From positions 372,001 through 436,000 of the forward strand of contig NZ_MAHX01000013.1 in the NCBI RefSeq assembly GCF_002023715.1: 64,000 bases of DNA. The letters are read 5' to 3'. The position numbers were made by a program, and so were the translations under genes. The notes beneath the pieces are model-generated. The model searched no databases. It had not been told where the DNA came from and worked only from the letters and a program-made list of their open reading frames with translations. Origin of the DNA: Elizabethkingia occulta (GTDB lineage Bacteria > Bacteroidota > Bacteroidia > Flavobacteriales > Weeksellaceae). Shown here one piece after another: positions 1-9,517 of the stretch; within the stretch, counting starts at the first letter, position 1; the number at the start of each line of letters is the position of its first letter.

Positions 1-778
1 CGGTAATGCAAACAATGAAATCTTTATCTATGAAACCAAAATATTTCTCCTTATACGTTTGGATCTGTTGCTGGGTGATAGGGGTATAGGTAGATAGTCC
101 TTTGTAGGTTTCGTCCAGAAGTTGGAACATAGGTTCTACTAAAGGAAGTATTTCTTTTTTGTTATTAAATTTCAGAACCTTTAGCTGATATTTTTCTTTA
201 ATGAGATCGTTGAACTTAATCACCTTTTCGCTCAAAACTTCAGGGAAAGCAAGTTCAAATTCAACCCATTCTTTCTCTTTTACCAGTCCCAGCTGCTCCA
301 GATGTTGTGGGTAATAATCGAAGTTATAGATGCCAATCATAGTGGCTAGTTTGTCAAAACCCATTGTCAGCATTCCCGCTTTATCCAGATTGGTAAAGCC
401 CATAGGGCCTTCAATTTTATTTATATTGTGCTGCTTGGCATATTCTATAGCTTTTTCTATAAGCGCTTTTGAAACATTGATATCGTCAATAAAGTCTATC
501 CATCCAAAGCGTACTTTATGAATATCCAGCTCTTTGCCTTCTTTGTGGTTAATCATCACGGCTATTCTACCAACAACCTGATTGTTTTTGTATGCAAGAT
601 ATAGCTCGGCTTCACTATAAGCGAGTGCCGGGTTTTCTTTTGGATCCCATATTTGTTTCTCATCATTTATTAATGCAGGAACATAATTTGGGTTGTTTTT
701 GTATAGTGTCATCGGAAACTGAATAAAATCTGTAAGCATTTTATCATTAATGACTTTTCTAAGGGAGATTTCCGACAT
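1..778 (-). CDS. GNAT-like acyltransferase, C-terminus beyond window
   Basis: An open frame reads leftward from the ATG at 776-778 to the window edge without a stop, so about 259 N-terminal residues are visible and the 3' end is missing. The protein starts MSEISLRKVINDK and has no signal peptide. It contains a stretch resembling the large flavobacterial GNAT-like proteins (segments AYSEAELYLAYKNNQVVGRI and KIEGPMGFTNLDKAGML). The VVGRIAV strand is the sort of beta-strand seen before the acetyl-CoA loop in GNAT folds. Its substrate is unknown. The next gene is divergent, 105 nt away. The coding call is firm; the family call is moderate. Confidence 0.7.
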   Translation of the reverse strand, partial: MSEISLRKVINDKMLTDFIQFPMTLYKNNPNYVPALINDEKQIWDPKENPALAYSEAELYLAYKNNQVVGRIAVMINHKEGKELDIHKVRFGWIDFIDDINVSKALIEKAIEYAKQHNINKIEGPMGFTNLDKAGMLTMGFDKLATMIGIYNFDYYPQHLEQLGLVKEKEWVEFELAFPEVLSEKVIKFNDLIKEKYQLKVLKFNNKKEILPLVEPMFQLLDETYKGLSTYTPITQQQIQTYKEKYFGFIDKDFIVCIT

Positions 779-883
779 GTTTATTTTAATTTTCTGCAAA
801 TATAAAGAATTGCATTTTTTTACCTTGTTTTTGGCATGGTTTTTTCCTTCATAGGATGTAAGATTTAGACAGAAATTACACAA

Positions 884-1573
884 ATGTTTAGTTATTATTT
901 TATATTATTAATCATATTTATAGCCAGCGTAATTGTGCAAAACAGGCTCAGATCGAAGTTTGATTATTATTCAAAACTGAGATTGCGCAATCATATGTCG
1001 GGCAAAGAAATTGCTGAAAAAATGCTGGCGGAGAATGGGATTCGGGATGTCGTTGTAACTTCGGTTCCCGGACAGTTGACGGATCACTATGATCCCACTA
1101 ATAAAACAGTAAATTTATCAGAAGCGGTATACATGCAGAGAAATGCAGCAGCGGCAGCTGTAGCAGCTCATGAATGTGGGCATGCAATACAACATGCGGA
1201 GGGTTACTCCATGTTGAGGCTGCGGTCCAAACTTGTTCCTGTAGTGAATATTAGTTCCAGATTATTACAGTTTGTTTTATTTGCAGGGATTATTGTAATG
1301 GCTTCCAGTGGGAACAAAACATTGTTAGCGCTGGGTGTTATATTATTTGCTGTAACAACGATGTTTGCATTTGTTACATTGCCAGTAGAGTATGACGCAA
1401 GTAACAGAGCTTTGAAATGGCTTGAAAAGAGTGGAACAGTAACTGTAGATGAACAGGATGCTGCTCAGGATTCTTTAAAATGGGCAGCAAGAACTTATGT
1501 GGTTGCAGCTTTGGGATCTCTGGCTCAGTTGCTGTACTTTGCTTCTATGCTTTCGGGTGGACGAAGAGATTAA
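884..1573 (+). CDS. Membrane zinc metallopeptidase, YugP family (Zn_peptidase_2)
   Basis: 229 residues. An N-terminal membrane helix (about residues 2-18) is followed by a soluble domain with the zincin motif HECGH at residues 96-100, inside an alanine-rich helix AAAAVAAHECGHAIQHAEG. Two hydrophobic segments follow (about 127-165) and one more lies near the C-terminus. Helix, HExxH-type motif, then two helices is the layout of the YugP/PF04298 neutral zinc peptidase family, whose physiological substrate is generally not known. The third motif residue is Cys rather than a hydrophobic residue, as is usual in this family. It appears to be a single-gene unit, closed by a strong hairpin. Confidence 0.85.
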   Translation: MFSYYFILLIIFIASVIVQNRLRSKFDYYSKLRLRNHMSGKEIAEKMLAENGIRDVVVTSVPGQLTDHYDPTNKTVNLSEAVYMQRNAAAAAVAAHECGHAIQHAEGYSMLRLRSKLVPVVNISSRLLQFVLFAGIIVMASSGNKTLLALGVILFAVTTMFAFVTLPVEYDASNRALKWLEKSGTVTVDEQDAAQDSLKWAARTYVVAALGSLAQLLYFASMLSGGRRD

Positions 1574-1589
1574 AATCATATTTATCAAT

Positions 1590-1637
1590 ACAATAAAGAA
1601 AAGACTGTTTCAGAAGAAGCAGTCTTTTCTTTATTGT
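1590..1637 (+). terminator. Strong hairpin terminator after the YugP-like gene
   Basis: Perfect 18-bp inverted repeat: arms 1590-1607 and 1620-1637 with a 12-nt loop. The A/T-rich outer arms give an A tract before and a T-rich tract after, so it could work in both directions. Confidence 0.85.
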
Positions 1638-1817
1638 AAATCTTAATTTTATTTTCGGTGGGTAAACCTTTTCGTGATTCCTAATTAAGCCTTATGGTAA
1701 TTTTGATAAGGTTGCATTGTGTTTTTAGTATCTCTTTTTGATAATATAAAATATGATTTTCTTCTGTCTTTTTTATCAGAATAGGAAGTTAAAAAATAAA
1801 ATAGCATCTTTGCGGCT

Positions 1818-2216
1818 ATGAAAAATAAGGTTTCGCAAAGCTTATTGTTATTTGTTTTGTTTTTAGTTTTTAGTGCGGCTGCTTTTGGTGTTAATTTTTT
1901 GTTGATACAACAAGGTATAACTGTATCTTATAAACTGCATTTCCTGTTTTTCTTTCTTCATTTTCTTAGTTTGGCTAGTATTATAGGTGTTAGCCTTATT
2001 AAAAAAGAGCTTATTGCTTATGTGTATGTAGCTTTTCTTATTGTGAAAATGGGTGGAGTTATATTTTTAGCATACAAGTTTCCGGAGATGAAGCAAAACC
2101 TGATGTTGTATTTTGGTTTTTACTGGTATTATCTGCTTGTAGAAACAGCTTTGGTTGTTGCTTTAATCAGAATACAGGATAAAAATCATAAAATAAATAA
2201 ATCTGACACGCTTTGA
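1818..2216 (+). CDS. Small membrane protein upstream of the ATP synthase cluster (DUF6168-like)
   Basis: 132 residues with four hydrophobic segments (about 8-30, 40-60, 66-88, 95-118) and a short polar tail. It sits 46 nt before atpB in the same direction. Flavobacterial ATP synthase clusters often carry a small tetraspan protein of the DUF6168 or AtpI/AtpZ type here, which in other bacteria helps assemble the c-ring. Assignment rests on topology and position only, since no motif is diagnostic. A candidate promoter lies between its end and atpB, so atpB may also be transcribed separately. Confidence 0.6.
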   Translation: MKNKVSQSLLLFVLFLVFSAAAFGVNFLLIQQGITVSYKLHFLFFFLHFLSLASIIGVSLIKKELIAYVYVAFLIVKMGGVIFLAYKFPEMKQNLMLYFGFYWYYLLVETALVVALIRIQDKNHKINKSDTL

Positions 2217-2241
2217 TATGTCATTTAAATCCTTATTTTTG
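2212..2241 (+). promoter_or_regulatory. Flavobacterial-type promoter for atpB
   Basis: TTTG at 2212-2215 and TATTTTTG at 2234-2241, spaced by 18 nt, fit the Bacteroidota primary-sigma pattern (TTG near -33, TAnnTTTG near -7). It lies about 20 nt before the atpB ATG and overlaps the end of the upstream gene. Confidence 0.55.
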
Positions 2242-2262
2242 CAAAAAATTTAGAATTCTGGT

Positions 2263-3330
2263 ATGAATGTAAAGAAGATCCTTTATTTGCTTACGTTTTT
2301 AGTCGCAGGACTTGTATTTGCCTCTTCCACAGAGGGTCAGCAAAAGCCTGAGAAGTATAACCCTGTGCCAGATATTATGCACCATATCTCGGATTCTCAC
2401 TCTTGGCATTTCTGGGGAGAAGGTGAAAAATCAGTAAGCCTTTCGCTTCCGATAATTTTGTTAGATAACGGACTAAAAGTCTTCTCTTCTGCAAAATTCG
2501 GTCATCATGAAGATGAAGTAGCTGAAGTAGATGGTAACTATTATAAGCTTTACCATAATAAAATTTATAAAACTGATGCTGCGGGGACGCTTAACATGCA
2601 TGAAGACCACCCTACAAATGCAAAACCTCTGGATTTTTCAATCACAAAAGTTGTTGCGCAGATGTTATTAGCGGCAGTTATCCTTATATTGATTGCATTT
2701 GCAACAAGAGGTAGTTATAAGAAGTCTCAGGTTCCTTCAGGAATTGCAAGATTTATTGAGCCACTTATTATTTTTGTACGTGATGAAATCGCTTTACAAA
2801 ACATTGGTTCTGTTAAATATAAGAGATTTGTTCCTTATTTAGTTACGCTTTTCCTTTTCATCTGGCTGATGAATATCTTAGGATTACTTCCGGGATCAGC
2901 TAACGTAACAGGGAATATCGCTTTCACTATGGTAATGGCAGTTCTTACTTTCATTATAGTGAATGTTAACGGTAGAAAAACTTACTGGTCTCACATCTTT
3001 GACCCGTTAGGGAATAATATGCCATGGGCAGGTAAGTTATTAGTATATGTAATTCTTGTTCCTGTGGAGATCTTAGGTATGTTTACTAAGCCGATTGCAC
3101 TAATGATTCGTCTTTTTGCTAACATGACTGCAGGGCACATTGTAATCCTGAGTTTAGTATCATTAATCTTCATTATGCAGTCTTACGCTGTAGCTCCGGT
3201 ATCAGTAGCACTAACATTGTTCATCAACGTACTGGAAGTATTAGTAGCAGCATTACAGGCTTACATCTTTACATTGTTAACAGCATTGTTTATCGGTATG
3301 GCAGTTGAAGAGCCTCACCACGCACACTAA
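2263..3330 (+). CDS. atpB: F-type ATP synthase subunit a
   Basis: 355 residues. This is the membrane stator of the Fo proton channel. The N-terminus has a signal-like helix (residues 4-24) and a His-rich extracytoplasmic region (about 25-125), an extension typical of Bacteroidota a subunits compared with about 270 residues in E. coli. The core then has several membrane helices. The essential channel arginine is Arg283 in the motif MIRLFANMTAGH. It is first in the order atpB-E-F-H-A-G, and the 52-nt gap to atpE holds no terminator. Confidence 0.96.
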   Translation: MNVKKILYLLTFLVAGLVFASSTEGQQKPEKYNPVPDIMHHISDSHSWHFWGEGEKSVSLSLPIILLDNGLKVFSSAKFGHHEDEVAEVDGNYYKLYHNKIYKTDAAGTLNMHEDHPTNAKPLDFSITKVVAQMLLAAVILILIAFATRGSYKKSQVPSGIARFIEPLIIFVRDEIALQNIGSVKYKRFVPYLVTLFLFIWLMNILGLLPGSANVTGNIAFTMVMAVLTFIIVNVNGRKTYWSHIFDPLGNNMPWAGKLLVYVILVPVEILGMFTKPIALMIRLFANMTAGHIVILSLVSLIFIMQSYAVAPVSVALTLFINVLEVLVAALQAYIFTLLTALFIGMAVEEPHHAH

Positions 3331-3358
3331 GATTTTAGAAATAAGAAATAAATTATAA

Positions 3359-3592
<234 letters not shown>

Positions 3593-3680
3593 GAAAAATC
3601 TAGAAATTCTGTAAACGGTTGGTTTGCAGAATTTCTTTTACTTTTGAAAAATTAAACTGAATAGTATAAAAATATTATAA

Positions 3681-4175
3681 ATGGATTTATTAACTCCTTC
3701 AATCGGTAACATATTCTGGACTACAGTAGTTTTCTTAATTTTAGTAATCTTACTAGGTAAGTTTGCATGGAAGCCAATTCTTTCTGCAATCAATACAAGA
3801 GAAACGAATATCGTAGATGCTCTTAACCAGGTTAAATTAGCTAAGGCTGAAATGGAAAACCTAAAAGCAGACAACGAAAGAATTATTCGTGAAGCTAAAA
3901 TCGAAAGAGACGCTATCCTTAAAGAAGCAAGAGAGATTAAAGACAAAATCGTTGGTGAAGCCAAGGATGCTGCAAAAACTGAAGGTGATAAAATGATTGA
4001 GCAGGCTAGACAAACCATTACTGCTGAGAAAAATGCTGCTATGGCAGATATCAAATCTCAGATTGGTGAACTTTCTGTAAATATTGCTGAGTCTATCCTT
4101 AAGCAAAAGCTTGATAACAATGATGCTCAGAACCAATTAGTAGAAAATATTCTTAATAAATCTAACTTAAACTAA
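3681..4175 (+). CDS. atpF: F-type ATP synthase subunit b (peripheral stalk)
   Basis: 164 residues. One N-terminal membrane helix (about 10-27, IFWTTVVFLILVILLG) followed by FAWKPI, the typical junction of b subunits, then a long charged coiled coil to about residue 150. It links subunit a to the F1 head through delta. The stop and the atpH ATG are separated by one base, so the two genes are probably translationally coupled. Confidence 0.95.
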   Translation: MDLLTPSIGNIFWTTVVFLILVILLGKFAWKPILSAINTRETNIVDALNQVKLAKAEMENLKADNERIIREAKIERDAILKEAREIKDKIVGEAKDAAKTEGDKMIEQARQTITAEKNAAMADIKSQIGELSVNIAESILKQKLDNNDAQNQLVENILNKSNLN

Positions 4176-4176
4176 G

Positions 4177-4716
4177 ATGCGTATATCCAAAGTAGCAAAG
4201 AGATACGCAAAAGGTCTGTTAGACTTTACTCAGGAAACAGGAAATACAGCTTCTGTTTTTGCTGAAATGAAGGATGTTGTGAAAATTTTAGATGCTTCTT
4301 CGGAACTTAATAAATTCTTCGCAAGCCCTTTTATCGAGGCAAAAAAGAAAATTAGTATTACTGAACAGATTTTTGCACAGTTTTCTCAAACCAGCAGAAA
4401 TATTATTGCATTAGCTATTAAGCAAGGCAGAGAAAGCCAGATTAAAGGTATTGCACAGGAATATATAAACAATGTAGAAGATCTGAATGGTGTACAAAGA
4501 ATTTCTTTGGTTACAGCAACTCAGCTTACACAACAAAATATCGAAGATATCCTGAAAGGATCTTCATTGGTAGATCACTCTAAAACTTTTGATATTGAAA
4601 CAAGTATCAAACCAGAAATTCTGGGAGGTTATGTCCTAAGAGTAGGTGACCAGCAAGTAGACGCTTCTGTAAGAACGAAGCTATCTAACATTAGAAAAGA
4701 ATTTGAACTTAACTAA
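4177..4716 (+). CDS. atpH: F-type ATP synthase subunit delta
   Basis: 179 residues, the usual length for the OSCP/delta family. N-terminal helical domain (SKVAKRYAKGLLDF is the typical opening) and a C-terminal segment with the signature-like EILGGYVLRVGDQQVDASVRTKL. It connects the b stalk to the top of the alpha3beta3 head. It starts one base after atpF and ends 15 nt before atpA. Confidence 0.95.
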   Translation: MRISKVAKRYAKGLLDFTQETGNTASVFAEMKDVVKILDASSELNKFFASPFIEAKKKISITEQIFAQFSQTSRNIIALAIKQGRESQIKGIAQEYINNVEDLNGVQRISLVTATQLTQQNIEDILKGSSLVDHSKTFDIETSIKPEILGGYVLRVGDQQVDASVRTKLSNIRKEFELN

Positions 4717-4731
4717 GATAATCAGACCAAA

Positions 4732-6309
4732 ATGGCAGAAATAAATCCGGCAGAAGTATCTGCAATCTTAAAACAACAATTGGCAAACTTTGATACTCAA
4801 AGTGATGTCCAGGAAGTAGGAACCGTACTTCAGATCGGTGACGGTATCGCACGTGTTTACGGGTTAGAAAACGTACAATATGGTGAGCTTGTAAGATTTG
4901 AAAGCGGTGTTGAAGGGATGGTACTTAACCTTGAAGAAGATAACGTTGGTGTAGCTCTTCTTGGACAATCTAAAGCAGTAAAAGAAGGTGATACTGTAAA
5001 AAGAACCAACACTATTGCTTCTATTAAAGTTGGTGAAGGTTTATTAGGTCGTGTAGTAGATACATTAGGTAATCCGGTGGACGGTAAAGGTGCTGTTGCT
5101 GGTGATCTATACGAAATGCCTTTGGAAAGAAAAGCTCCTGGAGTAATCTACCGTCAGCCTGTAACCGAGCCTTTACAAACAGGTATCGTTGCAATTGACT
5201 CTATGATCCCTGTAGGTAGAGGACAAAGAGAGCTTATTATCGGTGACCGTCAGACAGGTAAAACTACTGTGGCTATCGATACTATTCTTAACCAAAAAGA
5301 ATTTTATGATGCAGGTCAGCCTGTATATTGTATATATGTTGCTGTAGGGCAAAAAGCTTCTACTGTAGCACAAATTGTAAAAACTCTTGAAGATAAAGGA
5401 GCTATGGCTTATACGGTAATCGTTACAGCTAATGCTTCCGATCCGGTTCCAATGCAGGTATATGCACCATTAGCCGGAGCTTCAATTGGTGAGTACTTCA
5501 GAGACACTGGTCGTCCTGCATTAATTATCTATGATGACCTTTCTAAGCAAGCTGTAGCATACCGTGAGCTTTCTCTACTTTTAAGAAGACCACCAGGTCG
5601 TGAAGCTTATCCAGGTGACGTATTCTACCTTCACTCAAGATTATTAGAAAGAGCTGCAAAAATTATCGGTGACGATGAAATCGCTAAGCAAATGAACGAC
5701 TTACCAGAGTCTTTAAAGCCTCTAGTAAAAGGAGGAGGTTCATTAACTGCTCTTCCAATTATCGAGACTCAGGCGGGTGACGTTTCTGCATATATCCCGA
5801 CTAACGTAATTTCTATTACAGACGGCCAGATTTTCTTGGAGTCTGACTTATTCAACTCTGGTGTACGTCCGGCTATTAACGTAGGTATCTCCGTATCTCG
5901 TGTAGGGGGTAACGCTCAGATCAAGTCTATGAAAAAAGTATCTGGTACCCTAAAATTAGACCAGGCACAATATAAAGAACTAGAAGCGTTTGCTAAATTC
6001 GGTTCTGACCTTGATGCTGCTACTTTAGCAGTAATCTCTAAAGGGGAAAGAAACGTAGAAGTATTGAAGCAAGGTGTTAACTCTCCGCTTCCTGTTGAAG
6101 AGCAGATTGCTATGATCTATGCTGGTACTGAAAACTTAATGAGAAAAGTGCCGATCAACAAAGTAAAAGAGTTCTTAAGAGATTACGTAGATTTCTTAAA
6201 AGCAAAACACGCTGATACTTTAGCGGCTTTAAAAGCAGGTAAATACGATAATAACCTAACTTCTGTTCTGAAGCAGGTTGCTGACGATATCGCTGCAAAA
6301 TACAACTAA
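4732..6309 (+). CDS. atpA: F-type ATP synthase subunit alpha
   Basis: 525 residues. The regulatory nucleotide-binding alpha subunit of F1. Beta-barrel N-domain (to about 95), nucleotide domain with P-loop GDRQTGKT (171-178), the signature [14 protein letters not shown] near 381-394, and a helical C-terminal domain. The partner beta subunit (atpD) and epsilon (atpC) are not in this window, as in other flavobacteria where they form a separate locus. Confidence 0.97.
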   Translation: MAEINPAEVSAILKQQLANFDTQSDVQEVGTVLQIGDGIARVYGLENVQYGELVRFESGVEGMVLNLEEDNVGVALLGQSKAVKEGDTVKRTNTIASIKVGEGLLGRVVDTLGNPVDGKGAVAGDLYEMPLERKAPGVIYRQPVTEPLQTGIVAIDSMIPVGRGQRELIIGDRQTGKTTVAIDTILNQKEFYDAGQPVYCIYVAVGQKASTVAQIVKTLEDKGAMAYTVIVTANASDPVPMQVYAPLAGASIGEYFRDTGRPALIIYDDLSKQAVAYRELSLLLRRPPGREAYPGDVFYLHSRLLERAAKIIGDDEIAKQMNDLPESLKPLVKGGGSLTALPIIETQAGDVSAYIPTNVISITDGQIFLESDLFNSGVRPAINVGISVSRVGGNAQIKSMKKVSGTLKLDQAQYKELEAFAKFGSDLDAATLAVISKGERNVEVLKQGVNSPLPVEEQIAMIYAGTENLMRKVPINKVKEFLRDYVDFLKAKHADTLAALKAGKYDNNLTSVLKQVADDIAAKYN

Positions 6310-6315
6310 GATTTA

Positions 6316-6376
6316 GTTGATGGTTTCTGGTTGACAGTTATAAGCTGGCAACCAGAAACCAATAACCAACAACTAT
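6316..6376 (+). repeat. Intergenic inverted-repeat element between atpA and atpG
   Basis: A perfect 13-bp inverted repeat (arms 6321-6333 and 6349-6361, 15-nt loop) fills the 77-nt gap between atpA and atpG. No T tract follows, so it is not a standard terminator. A shorter relative with the same order of blocks (GTTGATGGTT, GACAG, CTGGCAAC, ATAACCAAC) is on the minus strand near 58347-58381. This suggests a dispersed small intergenic repeat that may also act as an mRNA-stabilising or attenuating stem. Confidence 0.7.
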
Positions 6377-6386
6377 ATAAAAGAGA

Positions 6387-7259
6387 ATGGCAAACTTAAA
6401 AGAAATACGAGGAAGGATTTCATCCATTTCATCTACAATGCAAATTACCAGTGCTATGAAAATGGTTTCGGCAGCGAAACTAAAGAAAGCACAGGATGCT
6501 ATTGTGATGCTTCGCCCTTACTCCGAAAAACTTCAGGAAATAATAGAAAACGTTAGTTCTACACTAGATCAGGAAACGCTTTCGGTTTATGCACAACCAA
6601 GAGAAGTTAAAAGAATCCTGTTCATTGCAGTTACTTCTAACAGAGGTCTTGCAGGAGCTTTCAACTCTTCTGTTATCAAAGAAGTTAATGCTCAGTATCA
6701 GCAAAATTCAGCTTTTGAAGTTGAAGTGTTGACTATTGGTAAAAAAGCGTTTGATGCTTTCAGAGCTTCTAAGAAAATCTATGATAACCACAGCGATCTT
6801 TACGATTCTTTAACTTTTGAAGGCGTAGCACATGTAGCTGAGGATATCATGAGAGATTTCCGTCAGGGAGTGTTTGATGAAGTATATCTGGTGTACAACA
6901 AATTCCTTAATGCGGCAACGCAGGAAGTACAGACAGAAAAACTTCTTCCTATTACAATGCCTGAAAAGAAAGAAGCTGAGAAGAGTGCAATCGAAACCGA
7001 TTATATCTTCGAACCAAACCGCACCGAAATTCTGGAAACTTTAATTCCTAAATCTATCAAGACTCAGGTTTATAAAGCAATCCTAGATTCAGTAGCTTCT
7101 GAGCATGGTGCAAGGATGACTGCAATGCACAAAGCAACAGATAATGCACAGGCATTGAAAAATGACCTGGTTATCTTCTACAACAAAGCACGTCAGGCTG
7201 CGATTACCAACGAAATCTTGGAAATTGTATCCGGAGCAGAAGCTTTGAAAAACAGCTAA
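6387..7259 (+). CDS. atpG: F-type ATP synthase subunit gamma (central shaft)
   Basis: 290 residues. The N-terminal helix (LKEIRGRISSISSTMQITSAMKMVSAAKLKKAQ) and the C-terminal helix (MTAMHKATDNAQAL...IYNKARQAAITNEILEIVSGA-like) form the coiled-coil rotor shaft, with a Rossmann-like middle. Length and termini are normal. It is the last gene of this ATP synthase cluster, and a hairpin terminator follows within about 20 nt, so beta and epsilon are not co-transcribed here. Confidence 0.95.
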   Translation: MANLKEIRGRISSISSTMQITSAMKMVSAAKLKKAQDAIVMLRPYSEKLQEIIENVSSTLDQETLSVYAQPREVKRILFIAVTSNRGLAGAFNSSVIKEVNAQYQQNSAFEVEVLTIGKKAFDAFRASKKIYDNHSDLYDSLTFEGVAHVAEDIMRDFRQGVFDEVYLVYNKFLNAATQEVQTEKLLPITMPEKKEAEKSAIETDYIFEPNRTEILETLIPKSIKTQVYKAILDSVASEHGARMTAMHKATDNAQALKNDLVIFYNKARQAAITNEILEIVSGAEALKNS

Positions 7260-7279
7260 AAAATTTCAACAAAATAATT

Positions 7280-7312
7280 AAAAGCGCTTATCCTTTGGGT
7301 AAGCGCTTTTTT
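7280..7312 (+). terminator. Terminator after atpG
   Basis: 11-bp arms (AAAAGCGCTTA at 7280-7290 and its complement at 7300-7310), 9-nt loop, then a T-rich run. It lies inside the upstream extension of the next open frame, which argues that the next gene starts at 7325 rather than 7295. Confidence 0.85.
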
Positions 7313-7324
7313 GTATTTTTATAT

Positions 7325-7735
7325 ATGTTTATTCAAATTGTTGAAAAGAAAGATAAAGACTATTCCGTTATACAGGGAATTTATAATATGGTACAGAATG
7401 AAATGCCTTTTCTTTCTGAAATACCCGACTTAAAAAATGCGTTGGCTGGTGAAGTTGTTTACGAAGCCATTGCGGAAGAAGATGTAATAGCTTTTATATC
7501 CTTGTGGGAGCCGGATAATTTTATTCATTATTTATTTGTTAACCCTTTATATCAAAGTAAAGGAATAGGTTTACAATTGATTACCCTTCTTTCAGAAGTA
7601 TATGGGAGGCCTTTAGGACTAAAATGCTTGTCAGCGAATGCAAATGCAATTCGTTTCTATAAAAAAAATGGTTTTCATGAAATATACCGTGGAATATCTG
7701 CTGAAGGCGAATATATTTACTTTGAACTCCAATAA
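7325..7735 (+). CDS. GNAT family N-acetyltransferase
   Basis: 136 residues from the ATG at 7325. An earlier in-frame start at 7295 would begin inside the atpG terminator and is less likely. The acetyl-CoA binding segment is visible as FVNPLYQSKGIGLQLI (Q/R-x-x-G-x-G/A type), followed by a typical GNAT C-terminus with NANAIRFYKKNGFHEI. It is a small stand-alone acetyltransferase. The substrate is unknown, as for most family members. Confidence 0.85.
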   Translation: MFIQIVEKKDKDYSVIQGIYNMVQNEMPFLSEIPDLKNALAGEVVYEAIAEEDVIAFISLWEPDNFIHYLFVNPLYQSKGIGLQLITLLSEVYGRPLGLKCLSANANAIRFYKKNGFHEIYRGISAEGEYIYFELQ

Positions 7736-7794
7736 TAATAAAAAGTTAACACAGGAAGTACAGGAATTAAAAATGTGTATTAAAAAATAATACA

Positions 7795-7802
7795 TATCTT
7801 TG
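7795..7802 (+). promoter_or_regulatory. -7 box (TATCTTTG) upstream of the CNNM/HlyC gene
   Basis: Exact match to TAnnTTTG, 27 nt before the ATG at 7830. No clear TTG is present at the -33 position (only TGTG near 7774), so this is a partial promoter call. Confidence 0.45.
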
Positions 7803-7829
7803 CATTTGATTATATTATTAACAAATTAA

Positions 7830-9188
7830 ATGGACCCCGATAGTTTTGTCAAACTTCTTATTGCCCTTTTCCTAGTATTACTTAATGGCTTCTTCGTAGC
7901 CGCCGAATTTTCAATCGTAAAAGTAAGATATTCACAAATTCAGATAAAAGCTGCAGAAGGCAATGCACTTGCTAAGAAAGCAGAATACATTATTAAGCAT
8001 CTTGATGCATACCTTTCCGCTACACAGTTAGGGATTACCCTTGCCAGTCTTGCTTTAGGTTGGGTTGGTGAAAGCGCATTACATCATGTTTTCGAAGATC
8101 TGTTTCACCGCTTTGGTTTTGCCGTTGCAGACTCTACCATTACTACTGTTTCTGTAGTATGTAGTTTTCTGATCATTACAATTATGCACATTGTATTTGG
8201 TGAATTAGTTCCCAAATCTATTGCAATACGTAAATCGGAATCCACAACTTTCTTTGTGGCTTACCCGATGATTTTATTCTATAATGTTTTTAGACCATTT
8301 ATTTGGTTAATGAATTCTATTTCCAACGCGTTTTTAAGGCTAATTAAAATTAATCCGGCTTCTGAAAATGAAATCCACTCTACAGAAGAACTACAACTTT
8401 TAGTAAAGCAGAGTGCAGATAGTGGGGAAATTGAAGAAGAGAACTACGAGATCATTAAAAACGCATTTGACTTTACAGATCATAATGCAAAACAGATTAT
8501 GGTACCGCGCCAGAATATCTTTTCTATAAACATCAATGATGATAAGAAGGATATTGTCGAAAAAATGCTGGAAAGTGGTTACTCCAGAATACCTGTATAT
8601 GATGGATCTATAGACAATGTTGTTGGTATTTTTTATACCAAAGAATTTATCCGGGAATACATTAAGAATTTTGATGAATGGGATGAGTTCGATATCAGAA
8701 CACTTTTACATGAGCCTACGTTTGTTGTTGGAAGTAAAAAGATATCAGATCTTATGAAGGTTTTCCAGACTAAAAAGCAGCATTTAGCTATCGTTATCGA
8801 TGAGTTTGGTGGTACTGAAGGTATTATTTCTCTAGAAGATATTCTTGAAGAACTTGTAGGAGAAATCCAGGATGAGGAAGACGAGGAAGAAAAGATTGTA
8901 GAGAAAGTAGGGGAGAATGTTTATTGGGTACAGGCATCTCAGCCACTGGAAGAAATAAATGAGCACCTTCCGGTAGACTTGCCAGAAAATCCGGAACAAT
9001 ATAACACACTGGCTGGTTTTATTTTACATGAGCTTAGTGATATTCCTGAAGAAAATCAAGAGTTTGACCTCAACGGCTATCATTTTAAAATTCTTAAAAT
9101 GCAGAACCGTGGTGTAGAGATGGTGGAGATGATATATTTGGAACCTGTAATTGAAGAAAGACTTGCAGATGAAATGGGAGAAGCTTAA
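7830..9188 (+). CDS. CNNM/CorC (HlyC/CorC family) membrane transporter with CBS domains
   Basis: 452 residues. N-terminal DUF21/CNNM membrane domain (to about 185; hydrophobic segments with FFVAAEFSIVKVR and TQLGITLASLALGW), a CBS pair (about 205-335, including NAKQIMVPRQNIF and YSRIPVYDGSIDNVVGI), an acidic linker (EEDEEEK) and a C-terminal CorC_HlyC domain (about 355-435). The family is annotated as hemolysin-like but is tied to magnesium or cobalt efflux and homeostasis. The stop overlaps clpS, so the two genes are probably co-transcribed. Confidence 0.9.
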   Translation: MDPDSFVKLLIALFLVLLNGFFVAAEFSIVKVRYSQIQIKAAEGNALAKKAEYIIKHLDAYLSATQLGITLASLALGWVGESALHHVFEDLFHRFGFAVADSTITTVSVVCSFLIITIMHIVFGELVPKSIAIRKSESTTFFVAYPMILFYNVFRPFIWLMNSISNAFLRLIKINPASENEIHSTEELQLLVKQSADSGEIEEENYEIIKNAFDFTDHNAKQIMVPRQNIFSININDDKKDIVEKMLESGYSRIPVYDGSIDNVVGIFYTKEFIREYIKNFDEWDEFDIRTLLHEPTFVVGSKKISDLMKVFQTKKQHLAIVIDEFGGTEGIISLEDILEELVGEIQDEEDEEEKIVEKVGENVYWVQASQPLEEINEHLPVDLPENPEQYNTLAGFILHELSDIPEENQEFDLNGYHFKILKMQNRGVEMVEMIYLEPVIEERLADEMGEA

Positions 9189-9477
9189 TTCACAGAATTA
9201 TGACAGTCCAAAACGAGAGTACGAAGAAGAAGTATTGGTTTTGGATCAGACGGATGATGTATATAAATTAGTTCTGCATAATGATGATGTCAATACTTTT
9301 GACTTTGTTATTGAATGCTTGATAGAGATTTGTAAACATACGCCGGAACAGGCAGAACAATGTACCCTTTTGGTACATTATAAAGGTAAATGTACCGTAA
9401 AAACAGGTGCAATGGATTTACTGAAGCCTATGCATCAGAAATTATTATCCAGAGGTCTGACTTCTGAGATTGTATAA
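9169..9477 (+). CDS. clpS: ClpS, N-end-rule adaptor of the ClpAP/ClpCP protease
   Basis: 102 residues from the ATG at 9169, which overlaps the last 20 nt of the upstream CNNM gene. A TTG seven codons earlier is an alternative start. The ClpS fold is recognisable from YKLVLHNDDVNTFDFVI, containing the HNDDxNT motif that binds N-degron residues, and the later LLVHYKGKCTVKTG. The long flexible N-terminus is expected, since it is the part that engages the Clp ATPase. Translational coupling with the transporter is likely. Confidence 0.93.
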   Translation: MKWEKLNSQNYDSPKREYEEEVLVLDQTDDVYKLVLHNDDVNTFDFVIECLIEICKHTPEQAEQCTLLVHYKGKCTVKTGAMDLLKPMHQKLLSRGLTSEIV

Positions 9478-9487
9478 AATAAAAAAG

Positions 9488-9517
9488 AAAGGCTTTCCCA
9501 ACGGAAAGCTTTTCTTT
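9488..9517. terminator. Bidirectional terminator between convergent clpS and the GH95-like gene
   Basis: Stem GCTTTCC (9492-9498) with GGAAAGC (9503-9509), extended by A/T pairs on both sides, so a U-run follows in either direction. The minus-strand gene's stop codon at 9518-9520 abuts it. Confidence 0.85.

Noticed and set aside
7295-7324. Upstream start of the GNAT acetyltransferase
   Set aside because: It lies inside the terminator of the ATP synthase operon; ATG 7325 is better placed.
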